64,000 nt of DNA from Primula veris (Eukaryota; Streptophyta; Magnoliopsida; Ericales; Primulaceae), in NCBI GenBank assembly GCA_963682055.1, contig OY821744.1, forward strand, positions 33,146,967 through 33,210,966, given 5' to 3'. The position numbers and the translations under genes were made by a program. Below, in pieces: positions 35,413 through 48,200 of this stretch; the first letter of the stretch is position 1; each line of letters starts with the position of its first letter. The notes beneath the pieces were generated by a model that worked only from the letters and a program-made list of their open reading frames with translations, searched no databases and was not told the origin of the DNA.

Positions 35413-35785
35413 TAAATTAGTTTTTAGTGACCTGGGTTTTGGCCTATTTTAGGATAAGTGACCTAAATTTTTTTAATTTCGGTTTTGTGACCTAAGTTTA
35501 ACTTTGTTAGCATTTAGTGACCTGCCATCCTATTTATCAAAAATAAAAACATATTTCTTGCTAAAAGGACTAAAATACCCTCATTAAACTGAAATTTTCC
35601 TCCAAAATCTAAGGGTATTTTAGTACTTTTAGCAAGAAATATGTTTTTTTTTTTTTGAAAAATAGGATGGCAGGTCACTAAATGCTAACAAAGTTAAACT
35701 TAGGTCACAAAATCGAAATTAAAAAAACTTAGGTCACTTATCCTAAAATAGGCCAAAACCCAGGTCACTAAAGACTAATTTACCC
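35413..35785. mobile_element. Long-TIR MITE (Mutator-like), 373 bp
   Basis: Two arms of about 160 bp are nearly perfect inverted copies: TAAATTAGTTTTTAGTGACC at the left end and the matching GGTCACTAAAGACTAATTTA on the right, with GGCAGGTCACTAAATGCTAA mirroring AGCATTTAGTGACCTGCC. A short spacer containing ACTAAAATACCC separates them. ATATAATTAGAG occurs directly on both sides (35401-35412 and 35786-35797). Long TIRs with a target duplication of this size point to Mutator-like elements. The duplication is slightly longer than the usual 8-11 bp. Confidence 0.85.
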
Positions 35786-35799
35786 ATATAATTAGAGAA

Positions 35800-36478
35800 A
35801 ATCAATTCGGGTTGAATTTAGAAATGCTCAAACCAAACCAATTAAATCGGTTTTTAAATTTTTTAACCAAACAAAACCGAGTAGCACTTTTGGGTGCAAC
35901 TGCCATCAGATAAAAGAGCAGACAAATAAACCAAACTGCTTTCGGTGTTGAGCCCGAAATAAACCAACAATGTTCAATAACATGAAATCACATTAGTTGA
36001 AAAATATTGGGTAAGACTTGTGGATTACGAAATTTTCTAAGGAACATCTTCACAAAATTATAATATATTTCTCATATTATATAACTCGATCCTTATGCAC
36101 CGAAAAGATAAAATAGATCTTGAACTTACCAGTTAAAGGGAATATAATAGAGTTGTACATTATCAATTGGAAAAAAAAAACTGTATTACAATTTAGGCTT
36201 ATCTAGCCTTCAAAATCTAAAATTATAGTCCTCATTGGTCCTCTGTTAGTATGATTTATTTACCTTAAGAACTGTCATCATGGCCATGATAAGAATATCA
36301 AAATAAGTTAAATATTCCTCTTCTAAAAAAACAAAAACAAGTCATTATTACACTTCTTATCAAGTACTATCAACTTAAGAGGGACCAGTAATGTCATATA
36401 TTAAAAAAAGGGTACATAACTGCAAACATTAAAAAAACAGAAGGACTGGCGCAATAACTTTCCTCTCTTATTCTATTA
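35800..36478. other. Intergenic
   Basis: The first 90 bp continue the AACCAAACCAATT-type sequence. The rest is AT-rich and ends at the U6 promoter. No exon is visible. Confidence 0.4.
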
Positions 36479-36520
36479 TCCCACATCGTAAATAGATAAA
36501 ACTTTAAAATGATGTATATA
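36479..36520 (+). promoter_or_regulatory. U6 snRNA promoter: USE and TATA box
   Basis: TCCCACATCG at 36479-36488 is an exact plant upstream sequence element. TATATA at 36515-36520 lies about 26 bp after it and about 24-29 bp before the U6 5' end. This short USE-TATA spacing is that of plant RNA polymerase III snRNA genes. Confidence 0.88.
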
Positions 36521-36543
36521 CAAAAACGAAGATGTATATGATT

Positions 36544-36564
36544 GTCCCTTCGGGGACAATCTGA

Positions 36565-36596
<32 letters not shown>

Positions 36597-36646
36597 GGTG
36601 TGCAAGGATGACAAGCACAAATTGAGAAATGGTCCAAATTTTTTTG
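36544..36646 (+). ncRNA. U6: U6 spliceosomal snRNA (divergent copy)
   Basis: The RNA begins GTCCCTTCGGGGACA (5' stem-loop) and contains the ATACAGAGAAGATTAGCATGG core with the ACAGAGA box and AGC triad, then GCAAGGATGACAAGCACAAA and GAGAAATGGTCCAAA, ending in a T run (36639-36646) that serves as the polymerase III terminator. Compared with the usual plant U6, about 4 nt are missing in the internal stem-loop after GCATGG, and there are a few point changes. With an intact USE and TATA box it may be transcribed. The stem-loop loss makes function in the spliceosome doubtful. Confidence 0.85.
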
Positions 36647-36659
36647 GACTTTTTTTTTC

Positions 36660-38380
36660 CGTTGTTCATCGTTTTTGTTCAAAACTTATGAACCTGTTTC
36701 TTCAAAAGTCAGCTTTGTAATATGAAGTACCACACTTTGCAACTGCATGCAGCAATGTCGTTTTGTCTTCTATTATCGCTTTCTGCCTAATAAATTATTT
36801 CGGTAATCAGATTGTGTGCTGATTATGTGAGTGATAAGAGTGATGTAAAAGTAGAATTGTAGAAACCATTATTTATAAACTAATCTTATATAGTTATACA
36901 TGTAGTTTCGTGTACCAAAATTAATTGAATTGCGGGTCGGTCAGATGTTTCTGACTTCCTGTAATTGCTTTGTGTCTGCAGAATAATCGTACTTCTTTAA
37001 TTTACGTCAATAATGTAGTATAAATTATGGATCAGCACCTAAGAAATCTTGCATTTGTAAATTTTGTGCAATTTTTTTCAATGTACTTTTTGGTGATTGG
37101 ATTCAATATCTTGTTTGTCGTCATTTGCTTTTATGTTGTTGAAGCTTGGATTAATTTTTCTTCAACTATTCTGATTGTGTCTGATATTTTTTCTGCTGTT
37201 ACCATGTCTTATGATTGACCCTTAGAACTCGTGTCCCATGTTTTTTTTTAATCTTTTTTATTGCGAAGCGACTTTTCGTGCCTTTATAATTTTACATAGT
37301 TAATAATGATTGTTTAGGTGTACGTGGAATTGTTTGAAGTGTAAAGTTGAGTAACCCGCTGTATGGAAATTAGCATAAGCTGCTTTTTGAAGGAGCTCTT
37401 GATCCTTGTTTGTCTATAAGTTGTGTTTGTATGCACTTTGAGTGAATCTTTAGGTGTAGCAGTGACCTTTATTTGTTCCTTTCTCCATGGGCAACTTTTG
37501 AGCTGTGTGTTTGATGTTTACTTTAGATGCTTTCAGTTTTCGATGTTTTGTATGTATCGTAATTTAGTGAATCGATCTTGTAACCTTGGTCCTTGTTGAT
37601 TGGCCTTATTGTTGTTGTGTCTTTGAAGCTTTGCATATATGCAAAGAAGTTGAATTTCAGTTCTCTGTTTGTTGTTTTATGTATTGTCTGGCTGCACTTT
37701 GAAGAAAAAAATCTGGCTTATTTAAGACCGTAGGAAAAAGTTTGGTTCATCAAACTTGATACTTTTAAACTTCTCAGGCAAGAACGCGACAATCTGACCA
37801 AAGTTTGATCAATTGTTAGTTTTGTACCAGAACATTTGTAGTTTTCTGCAATTCGAGTTATTCTTGAATAGGCTTGGTAATCTAATACGAATTTGTTAGT
37901 TATCCTAACCATAGATTCGTCCTTAAGTTCGCATTTTGTCGATCCCAACTGGTCAATATGTATTTAGTGTGATATTATTGTAACTTTGTAACCGCTGTCT
38001 GGAAAAATTTAAGCTTTCATGTTTATCTTTAGTTATCTGCTTATCAATATCACCTAACAGTTTAGTTTGAGACTAGTTTATTCTAACATAAGTTTTACTC
38101 CTATCAGAGACAATTAAAATTTATTAAAAATACCGACTACGTTTGAGATCTTAAGCAGTGTAACAGTAATATTTTCTTATCTGTCTACTAAATTTTCGAA
38201 GTGTTTTATGTTGTAATTAGTTGTCTTTCTATTAGCCTTTATTGCTATTATAATAATCTAACCCTCACTGTGGAGGCGCCATGAATCTGTTGGTGAGCAG
38301 GGTATATTAAGGTCTTAACGAGATTTGACAACCGACTTTGCTCTATCACCAATTATTTATGTCTTTCTTCTTCAACTTTA
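36660..38380. other. Non-coding stretch after the U6 locus
   Basis: The first 250 bp match the region after the second U6 copy (41600-41940), for example TTTTTGTTCAAAA, GATTATGTGAGTGATAA-like and AAACTAATCTTAT. The remainder is T-rich with no exon I could link. Confidence 0.5.
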
Positions 38381-39806
38381 GCTTGGAAGTTTGTCCGCCA
38401 CTGGATATTTTAACAATACAAGTTTTTGTCTTTCATTGCTCTTCCCAGGATATTTCCTTACTACTTTCATTGAATATATATATATATATCTCAATTTTGG
38501 TGTTAATAATAAGGGGGAAAGGTAGAGGTTGTTAGAGATTTAGGGTATGATAATCCTGGATAACTTCGAAGAATCGTGTTCGTACACTTTCCGAACAAAG
38601 TATTTCGACCCTATTATTGCCTGGGTTCACGAAATCTTTGTGGGGATAATTCTTGAAGAACAATCTGTTTCTGGCAAGGAGAATAGATTAGGAATGTAGA
38701 GAGAATTTTCTTATATGTTTCTGTCACCAAAACCGAGGCCAAATGACTTCTTATATAGGAGATCAATAACCGAAACTGAAAGCAAGCAACTGTTCCGGAA
38801 AGGAAGCAAATTTTCCGGAAAGGAAACAACTGTTCCGGAAAGAAAGCAACTGTTGGGAAAGGGTCCAACTATTCAAAATTTTCCGGAAAGGAAGCAACTG
38901 TTCGGAAAAATTTTCGCTCGGGGCGCTGCCCCGGTGCCCGCCCGCTGTCCTGCAGCGGGACCCCAGCCAGGGGCTCTCGCCCCTTGGACCCCGCCAGGGG
39001 CTCTGCCCCTTGGAACCCCGTTTCAATTATTCATATTCAATTATACGTTGGCTCGACGAGCGTGCACTCCGCACTTCCCTAACTCGTTTCCGAGTTTAAC
39101 GCATTATTGCATCGGCCTATAATAAATCACATTACTACTAAAATACATTGATGATACTAAAATCACCAACAGAGGTGAGCTTGAGTAGTCACCGAGAACC
39201 TCTTTCCCAATTCACAAACTCCTCCTTATATTTAATTGTAAAAGTTGTTCCGAGGGACCATTTTCAATTTCCCGTATCACTTTCCCTTTCTGTTTCTCAT
39301 ACTGATAACTATAGGCCAGACTGGTAAAGAGTCCATGCTCTCAGAATACTGTCATTGTTGAGGGTAAAAATCTGGTTTCCCACACCGATATTCTGCTAGT
39401 TTTCAGTTTTTTTTCCATTTAGTTGACTCTCAATAGTTTTTTTAACTACTATTCTCTTTGCAGGTGAAGACCTATATTAGGGGAAGGAGAGGGTCGACTA
39501 TTTACGGTTGGAGTCCCTCTGGGCCTCTTATATGTCTCAAATGTCCAAGTCGTCGATGCAGTTATAGGGTATGAATTATAGTGGATATATATTGTTTCTT
39601 TTATCATCTTCTTATTTTCTTTTCGTTTCTATTTCATTTATTCTTTTGGAATTTTGGTATAATATGCAGGAAACCTGTCAAAGGTTAATATAAATATCAA
39701 GAAGATGGTAGCAAAACGAAAGTTGCAAGAGGAATCGATGCATCAGTGTCTATACTTTCTCGCCCTGAGATACTAAAGATCAGGGCTACACTAAGACCTG
39801 CATATG
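38381..39806 (+). pseudogene. RPL24: Broken gene for mitochondrial 50S-type ribosomal protein L24 (KOW family)
   Basis: Five islands in order match plant organellar bL24. 38381-38416 gives a KxVRHW-IL relic of the N-terminus. 38496-38529 plus 39172 onward gives VLIIRGKG, matching the KOW segment NVMIIRGKDKGE. 39318-39374 gives a relic of KRV.RSQN.VIVEGKNL. 39464-39568 gives GEGEG..FTV..PL....SNVQVVDAVIG. 39670-39806 gives YQEDGSKTKVARGIDAS and RPEILKIRATLRP. GT..AG boundaries survive between islands, so this is a decayed intron-bearing copy, not a processed one. Frameshifts occur in at least three islands, and the second exon is split by a solo LTR. The expected C-terminal exon was not found. 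The family sits in the mitochondrial large ribosomal subunit. Confidence 0.8.
38530..39171. mobile_element. Solo LTR, 642 bp, inserted in an RPL24 pseudogene exon
   Basis: It starts TGTTAGAGATTTAGGG at 38530 and ends AAATCACCAACA at 39171, with TGTT..AACA ends. GAGGT flanks it on both sides (38525-38529 and 39172-39176), a perfect 5-bp target duplication. It contains GC-rich CCAGGGGCTCTGCCCCTTGG repeats (about 38930-39015) and several CTGTTCCGGAAAGGAAGCAA units (38788-38900), both unlike the AT-rich surroundings. The long frames across it are not genes. Confidence 0.9.
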
Positions 39807-41496
39807 GTAATTTCCACCATTTTTGTTCAGGATTCAGGATATCCGTTTAGTATAGTAGCAGCAAGTGCTAAACATTGTGGTCGTAAACTTTAGCTACATT
39901 GATACCATACACGATATATGTTTCTCTAGAGGAATTAATAAATGGATTTCTTGCGAGTGTATATATCTATTCTTTTTATGTAATTGTTTCCAGTAATTTG
40001 TACATAGCATATTGTGGAACATTTGTCCAACGCATAATAATGTTCAATTTAATGGGTATTATGATGCTGCAATAAAATAATTTAGTAGCTAACTCATGCC
40101 GTTTTAAATTTAACTAATTTTTTTCTAAATGCAGTTCATGTTGCTTTGCAAATGGAAATTAACTTTTTAGAATAGCATCTTAAAGAACAATGATATGAAA
40201 TAGTTGCCTCATTAAGAATTTAAACCTGTTACTGTCAATAATTTAAATGCAGCTCAGTTGTGTTCTATCTGGCATATCCTTAGTCATTACAGTGAAGGCT
40301 TTAGTTTCTGCTTTATTTTTTTTTTCAGTTTCTTAATTAGAATTTTGTTAGTAACTTACAAAGTCATATACACTGTTTTTTCATGAAAGGAGTTTTCCTC
40401 TTCTTCTTTTTTTGCAATTAGTTTTGGCTTTGATGTCCAATTAAGATGATATCTTATTTATATTTGAGTTTTATCAACCCAATTTTCAAAACTTGGGACA
40501 GAAATTGACCAAAACGCTGATTTGCCCTTGGACAATGTTTACAAAATTTTCTTCTTAATTCTGCTTTTGCACCAGGAGTGCTTTTTTATTTTTTATTTTT
40601 ACACTTGTTCGTTGTTTTGCATGAGGACATTGTTCAAAGTGTGACACAATTTTTCTGGTAATTCTTATTTTTTTAAAAGATTTTTTCGTTTTTGTGCACA
40701 GCGATTTTTACACTGTTTGTACTTTGTATATGACAGTCCCCAACCCCAACATTTTCGTGACTTCTTTCATCTTTTGTATTTTCACGCGCGATGACAATGT
40801 TTGTTGCAGGGAGCTGTTTTCCTGAATGGGAAGAGTGTAAAAGGCAGGAGATAAGGCTGAATGGAACGAGTGTCAAAGCGTCTTCTAATCATTCTCACAA
40901 GAATACATGGTCATGTTAAAAGTTGTTAGCATGTATGTGATTCGGAAATGACTTTCTGCTTGGTACTTTTTAAGTAAATTGTTTCATGAATGAACTTGTT
41001 TCCTGCTCGGTACTATTGATCAAATATTTTGTTTCATGAATGAACTATGTTTCTTTATGTAGATCATAAAATACAAATTTCTTTTTGATTGGTATTGTTA
41101 ACGTAGAATATTAACCTACAACAAAAAGGCTTTTTATAGTGCGCACATGAGCTATGAAGAAGACACAAAACGCGTCATCTAGAACAGTTCTGTCTTAAGT
41201 CGGATGGAATCATCAACATCGTTTTACGCATGCTGTAATAAGAATAGTTTTGTACGCTGCAAATAATTTTTTAAGAACAATCGCCACGTGTGAATAGTTT
41301 TATTAACGGCTTATTTTTTTCTATGCAAATAATTATTAACGACACACAAAGCTTCCGCCCAAATGTCAACTTAATAGTTGGTAAAATTATTTTCGCTTCT
41401 TACATTCCACGCCGCGAATGAACTACTCATCAACACATATTGCATGCTGCAAATACATACATCAGATCGTGTTTTGACACGAAGCAGTAAATGTTT
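39807..41496. other. Intergenic between the pseudogene and the second U6 copy
   Basis: AT-rich sequence with one weak exon candidate at 40810-40919. No element ends are readable. Confidence 0.4.
40810..40919 (+). CDS. Possible terminal exon of unknown origin
   Basis: After a good acceptor (TTTGTTGCAG) one frame reads SCFPEWEECKRQEIRLNG and on to a TAA at 40917-40919. Its phase is compatible with the last RPL24 pseudogene island (39806), but this is not the usual L24 C-terminus. It may be a chance frame or a relic of a rearranged 3' exon. No other evidence supports it. Confidence 0.2.
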
Positions 41497-41596
41497 GTCC
41501 CTTCGGGGACCTCCGATAAAATCGGAACAATACAAATAAGATTAGCATGCCCATGTGCAAGGATAATACGCACAAATCGAGAAATGGTCCAAACTT
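41497..41596 (+). pseudogene. U6 snRNA pseudogene
   Basis: GTCCCTTCGGGGACCTCCGATAAAATCGGAACAATACAAATAAGATTAGCATG-like sequence (read from 41497), GCAAGGATAATACGCACAAA and GAGAAATGGTCCAAA identify U6. The ACAGAGA box is changed to ACAAATA. The end runs into CTTTGG instead of a T-run terminator, and no USE or TATA box is seen in the preceding 80 bp. It is a dead copy. The sequence downstream resembles that after the first U6, so the whole locus was duplicated. Confidence 0.85.
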
Positions 41597-42226
41597 TGGT
41601 AACGATTTCTACCTACTTCTTTTTCATTTTTGTTCAAAATTTATAGAACCCAGGTTTCTTAAAGAAACAGTGCAATTTGAGTACCAGTTAATGGTATTGC
41701 ATTAATTCATCTATCTTCTATGATTGCCTTTTGCTGAATTAAGAAAAAATATCACTTGCTCAAGAAATTAATCCTGAACTTATCTTTTATCAATTTGAGA
41801 TTTTATATGGCCCCTGTAATATTTGTTTCTGTCACTGCTTGTGATGATGCATTGTTGTGTGTTGATTATGACATACGTCAATGATAAAGTGATGTAAATA
41901 TCGGCATCAATCATTAGTAAACTAATCTTATCGAAATTAGACCATCCAAAGGAATACATAGCCAGATAGCCCCGTTTTTTCCCCCTATAAGCCCACAGTT
42001 AACGAGAGTTTTTTGTACTTTCTAGATGGCTACTCACTTAAGTCGACAAGTCCATCCAAGAGGGGAAGAAGGAACACCAAACAAAAACTTTCATTGACAA
42101 AACAAAAGGCACACTCCTATTCGGAGACTGACATATGCTCATACAGACCGTAACAGCCTACAAAATACAATAATGTCAAGCTCTATAGTTAAGTTTCTCA
42201 TCAGTTATAAGATTACGAATAAAATT

Positions 42227-45200
42227 TTACAGCATCTGCACACTTGAACTTGAAATAAGCCCATTCGCTTCAGCTGTCCTCATGATTCTAAGCCTCTTCA
42301 CTGAGTTGATGAACATCCTTCATATAAAGAATGGATTGAAAAAATTACCAAACAGAACTGTATAAACTTGGGTGCAGGTTAAACATATCGCCAAGAGTTT
42401 TAACATCAAAAGACTTGTTCAAAACAAAGGAAACTAACATGCTTAAACAGGACAGGAGGTGCCAAACTCCCCTCATTTTCACTTATGAAAATGTTCAAAT
42501 GTTTAAATACTATTTTTCTATCAAATTTATGATTATGTTTATTTAACACTTGTCTTGTTAGGAAATCTTATAAAATTTAATTTACTAAAAAAATTTAACA
42601 TTATTACTCTAAAATATGCCAAGCAAACAAATTGCATACAATTTATTTATTTTTACAAAATAATAAATGTTTTCAATGGTAACAGGTAATAATTGAATAA
42701 CATAACTAAAATACGAGGGAAAAAATTGGACTTTATTTCAACATTTTATCGTGAGTAGGTGCTATGCTAACTTCCCCTCTACTTTTAAACCACATGCAAA
42801 TGCAATTTCGTCATTACATAAAAAAATTACTTTTAGAAACCAGACTCATGAAACTGCAAATATAGGAGATAGATGCATACCCCCAAGGAACGTCACCAAC
42901 GAGCATCCAATCTCCGTCTTTGTCTTCATAGGTCAGCACAAATTCAGATGATCCGTTCAAAAGATTTGAGGATGCTTTTGCCTCTACCATCATATTGTGT
43001 TCCTTAACACTTGATCCTAACAAAACAAGTGTTTACAATAAGCAAAACCCCCAACAATGAGACTAGGAAACAAGGCAATCAAGTTCGTATTGTTCTTTTT
43101 ACTGTAGTCAGTTTAAGAAGAGACTGTTTTCAGAGCAACTCTGTTCTACAAGGTTTCTCTAAGATTAAGCAAACAATAATCCCCTCTTTGTCGCTAACAA
43201 TAAGCACAAAACACTTCACGACAGGAGTGGAATGAGAATTTTAGCACATTATCTCTACGAAATACTCCAGCACTTCCAAACTTCAAATATAACACTTTTT
43301 TTCTAATTAACTTTGTATATTCCTATCAGGTTTCTTCATAGAAGATGATGAAAATAGAATCCTAGCCAAGTTTTCACCTTTTATAGGAGAGACAGTTTCC
43401 AGAACAAATGGGATGTAAAAGGTTTTTGTAGGATGAATCTAATTATAATTCTTTCTATGTAACCCAGAATCAGAAGGAAAAAAGACTATTAACAAAAACT
43501 AGTTAAATGAGAAAACTTCCAATTTCATTTCTCACGATATACTCCAAACACTGAAAAACTAGCCACTTTGTCTTTTATCAAAATTGTTGAACCCAATCAG
43601 ATTTTGGCATCGCAGCTAAGGTTTACCACATTGCTAATTTAAATTGCTCTTGGTTTTAAGAAAACATTCAGTACATTAAACTGAAACCGGAAAGAAAAGA
43701 CAATTCACTATTTTTTGTGCATACTCCAGAAAATTCCAAGTCTACAACTACAAAGTTTATAGTAAACTAAAGCGCTTTTTTCTATAGGAAACATATGGAA
43801 AGGATAAAAGCAACTCACTCCTTGTTGTGCATACACCAGAAAACATGTCTTCCATGGTTTGTGCCAAAGTCTCATAACAGCTATGAGCACTCAGATCAAC
43901 CTTTCTTCCGATACCATTTCCATCTTTATTCACCTTCACAAAAATGGATTTTCTAATTTGCCCTTCCATTTTCATGTTGTAGTCCTTATCCCCTTCACAG
44001 TTCATGTCGATGTCATTATTTTGGATTTTACATTTTTCAACTGTTGGTCGAAATTCATCACTAGTCGGGTACTTTGTTTGGCTTACCATGCTGTTCATTC
44101 TATAAGCTCTTATGGGAGGCCATCCCACAACTTGGTTGCTGCATTCGTATAAAATAAAATAAAAACTTGAGGCGCACAAATAATCATTGCAACACAAGAT
44201 CTTAAGAATGGTTTTCTGGATAAGAATTGCAACAGCGGTAAATATAGTAACAATTATTTCATCTAAGAATTCAGATATAATAGGAGACATGGATATCAGG
44301 TGAAAATTATCACAAATCATGTATGATTTCTAAAGAGTAAATTTGCCTACGCAAACAACTCAATGTTATGTTGTCTTGTTCCCAAATCATATTTTATTTT
44401 CTAAGCTGATCTAACGCATATATATACAGTTTAAAAATTATCATGCAATGTGAATATGTGATCTATACATAAAAAGGGCCAACCCGGTGCACGAAGCTCC
44501 CGCTGTGCATGGGTCTGGGGAGGGATAAGGCAACTGTGATCCCCCCCATATTTTACATATCAGATTTATCATAATCTTCTATTTATACCACTTGCAAAAA
44601 TGATTTTAAGTAAACACAGTCGCTAGATTCGGATTAAAAAAATTGCCACTAGAAACTGCACCACCATGCCTGAGAAGCTCAATTTAAAATTGGGGAACCA
44701 TTAGGGGTTACACGAGTTTATAAATTTCTCCAGGGGATTAAATATTCATATTTCTTCTAAAACTATTCAAATGTGTGTTTTCTCCTACTTTAGTTCTAAT
44801 GTTTTGACCTTCTACACAGGTTTTTAAGTTCTAATGACTTTCAACCCTGGTTTTCCTCAAATTATTTCTATTCAAGGTCAGATGTTTGTGGTTATTTCCC
44901 TGAGTACTAGAGAAAATTCGTTCTTAATACTAGATCATCAAAGAAAACCTCTTTGATGAACTTTATTCTGAAATTTTCGTTATTGATTTTGTTGCTTTCA
45001 CGTACCCCCATTTTTAATCAGATCATTACAGCTTAGCTTCTGATGTTTACGAAGGAGGATTACTTTACCATTAACAGTTGAGAATTAAGTAGACAATTAG
45101 GCCTCGTTTGGTTGCAGGATTGTTAATCCCGAGACTATTAAGTCCTATGGAATTGCAATGGTATTAGAAATGATGATGGTATTTCTAATCCCGGAAACTA

Positions 45201-48200
45201 ATCCCATTGGTTGGTTGTTTAAATAAAGGTATAATCGGACAATTTTTTAAATTTTACAATTTTACCCTTTCTCTCAACAAATTTAAACAAAAATATAGTC
45301 TTGTATGTATCAAATGTAAAATAAAAATCACTATTTTATATATAAATATTATATATATAATTAATATATTGAAATAATAAAAATCATATAAGTATTACAT
45401 ATTTATATTTTTGTATTAAATAATATAATATAATATAAATAAATAAATAATATATAATATATAATGATAATATATATTATTTATATATATATGTATATGT
45501 ATGTAAATAAAAAATACGCATAGATAATACATAGATATTTAATATTTATACATAAAAAATTTAATATAAAAAATTATATATATAATATATATTATTTATT
45601 TTTATATATAATAATATTATCTATATATTTAATATTTATATATAAATTTTTTATATTTAATATTTATATATGTATATATATAATATATTTAATATGTATA
45701 TATTCTATTTTTTCTAATAGAAAAGTGAGATTAATTTGGTCATTTTAAACAATTGGATTAGACCAACTTCTAATACCATTCCAACATGGTATTCCAAATA
45801 CCTATTCTCCTCATCATTTCTAATCTCACCTTCATTTCTAATACCATCATTAATACTCAAACAAACATCGGACTTATGGGTCCACATCATTACTAAATCC
45901 TATCCCACCTCCCAAATACTCCTAACAAACAAGGCCTAAAGGATAAAAGAATCTAAGGAAGGCAAAAGAACAATTTATCTTGTTTCAAGAATAAGATTCC
46001 TGTAATATAGTTCTATAACTAAAAAATATCACAAAAAGGTAGCCAGGCACACATAAAAGAAGGAACCTAGTGAAAGGAAGAATACAAAGGGAATCAAGAT
46101 TTAACATTTACTCAACATCTTTAGCCAAGCTGTATGACTAATTTAAGGCAATCCTACGGTTAAAAGAGACACAGATCATTGCAATGAGAGTGATGTAAGT
46201 TATGGGCTGAGCACAAATAAAGGCAAGCACAAAGTGTTGATTCAAAACGACTCCCACTGAGTTTACTGACCCAGTTTATCTTAAGTCAAAGAGAATAAAC
46301 GTCTAAAAGCCGCCAATGCCTAGTTTGGTGTGCAACAAATTGGAATGAAATCAACAAGCGGTTTAACACAACAAACAATAAAGGCAAATTTCATTTCATT
46401 TGCTTAAACCAACTAAAGGGAGAGAGATCTAATCACAATTATTAACTAATGAAGAATAGCTAAATTTATGGTTAAAAACAGAATCTCAGAAAAATATAAA
46501 AATGGTATAAATCAGTTATAAAGAGCATTAACAAGGCGTGAAACCTAAAAATTTGCCAATATATGATAAAAGATGTGCATGTTAATCTGTTACGTTACTC
46601 TTGACAAAAGAACATCAACCAATTTATGGATAGGGAATATCTCTACATATATCATCAAAATTAAAGGCAAGTACAAATACATATGATTCATGAACACAAA
46701 AACATACAAATATGAGTAAACTGGACAGAATCAGGATAAACAGACCCTGCAGAAAATCCGATCAGAACACTAGAATTAAACAGAAATTACACTGCAGAAA
46801 ACAAACAAAAAGCGTTATTCTTCTTTGTTTAGGAAAGAACATAAACCTCTTAAAGGATTGGGGTATCTCTTAAGTAGATCACAAGAAGAGTTAGAAATTC
46901 ACGTATGGAGTTCATTCTAATCAATAACATGGGAAAATAGTACTAAAATTGAAAGAATATGACTAATATAAATGATGAAGAATTAATTTATTTAGTATAA
47001 ATTTTTACACCAGTGTTGCAACTAAAGAGTATGAACAAGGCCGAGTCACGACATTAATCATAAGTTCTTCCTAATATCCGAATGGATATGTTCCTCTTAC
47101 AAAATATCAAAAGCCAACTTATGGATAGAAAATCTCTAGACCACATGGATATCATCAAAACTAAGGATAATGAAAAACACATATGAACAGAATCTCAGAA
47201 ACCCTGAACAAGAGCCAATAAATTAGAATAGTAAATAAACAGCATAGGAACAAACAAAAATGGGAAGACCAATGTTCTTCTTCTCCATAAAAAAAAAAGA
47301 TTTAAGCCAATTAGAAGGATTAGGGAATCTCTACCTAGACCACAAGTGGACTTTCATTTATATTTTAAAGTAGAGGGGGAGAGAAACCACAGTGCTTAAA
47401 TTTTGAGGGTTTTAATTACTTAATAAACATGTTTGAGAAATTAATTTTCAATAATTACACTAAACAAACATAACAGGAACCAACAACAGCAAATTGAATT
47501 CACAACAAAATAAGATTGCTATATGCGAACTTGATCACGAGATCTTAACGGTGTATCTTATTCTTAATTCTTATTATCGTTATCATAAGTTAAAGAGTAC
47601 AGAAGCATAGTGCTAAAATATACAGAATGTTGCCCTATTCTAAACATTTACGACAAAAACATTACTCACCAAAGTACAACAGTAAACAAATATAACAGAG
47701 ACGGTCTAAAATCCATGTTCTCAGCTTTCGACCAGGGGAAAAAGTCAACCAAACCCTAAAAAAGTCAAATCCACACCGACAAGTTACCACCTTGAGCGAA
47801 ATAATATAAATAAAAAGACGTAACTACGAGTTACGAGCTGTAAATTTGAGTTACAATTTGGGGCAGTCAAAGGTACTCAAGCACCCCATATTGATTGAAA
47901 CCCGATCTTTTGCCATGTATCTTGAAATTTATTTATCGGTTTTAGTTTCGCCTAATTACGGTAAAATTGTAGTAGTTTCGCCTCCGTTTATATCAATCAC
48001 AGGCAGAGCGCTACGATTGAGAGAATACGATTAGTTCATAAAATGAAAACGTAATATACAATCTAAACATTTACACCAATTTACCCTCCTAAAAAAAACA
48101 CTAAACAAACACAAACCAAAATTAACAAATTACAAAAAAATAAAATTAATAAAAATCACCTAGCAGTAGGAGCAGATTTAGTAAAATTAACAAAAATGAA

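Noticed and set aside
37718..37948. Minus-strand 76-codon frame
   Set aside because: No domain or splice partner. It lies between the U6 copy and the L24 pseudogene in sequence without other coding signs.
38614..39122. Overlapping frames on both strands rich in Gly, Pro and Arg
   Set aside because: They are produced by the GC-rich CAGGGGCTCTGCCCCTTGG repeats of the solo LTR at 38530-39171, not by a gene.
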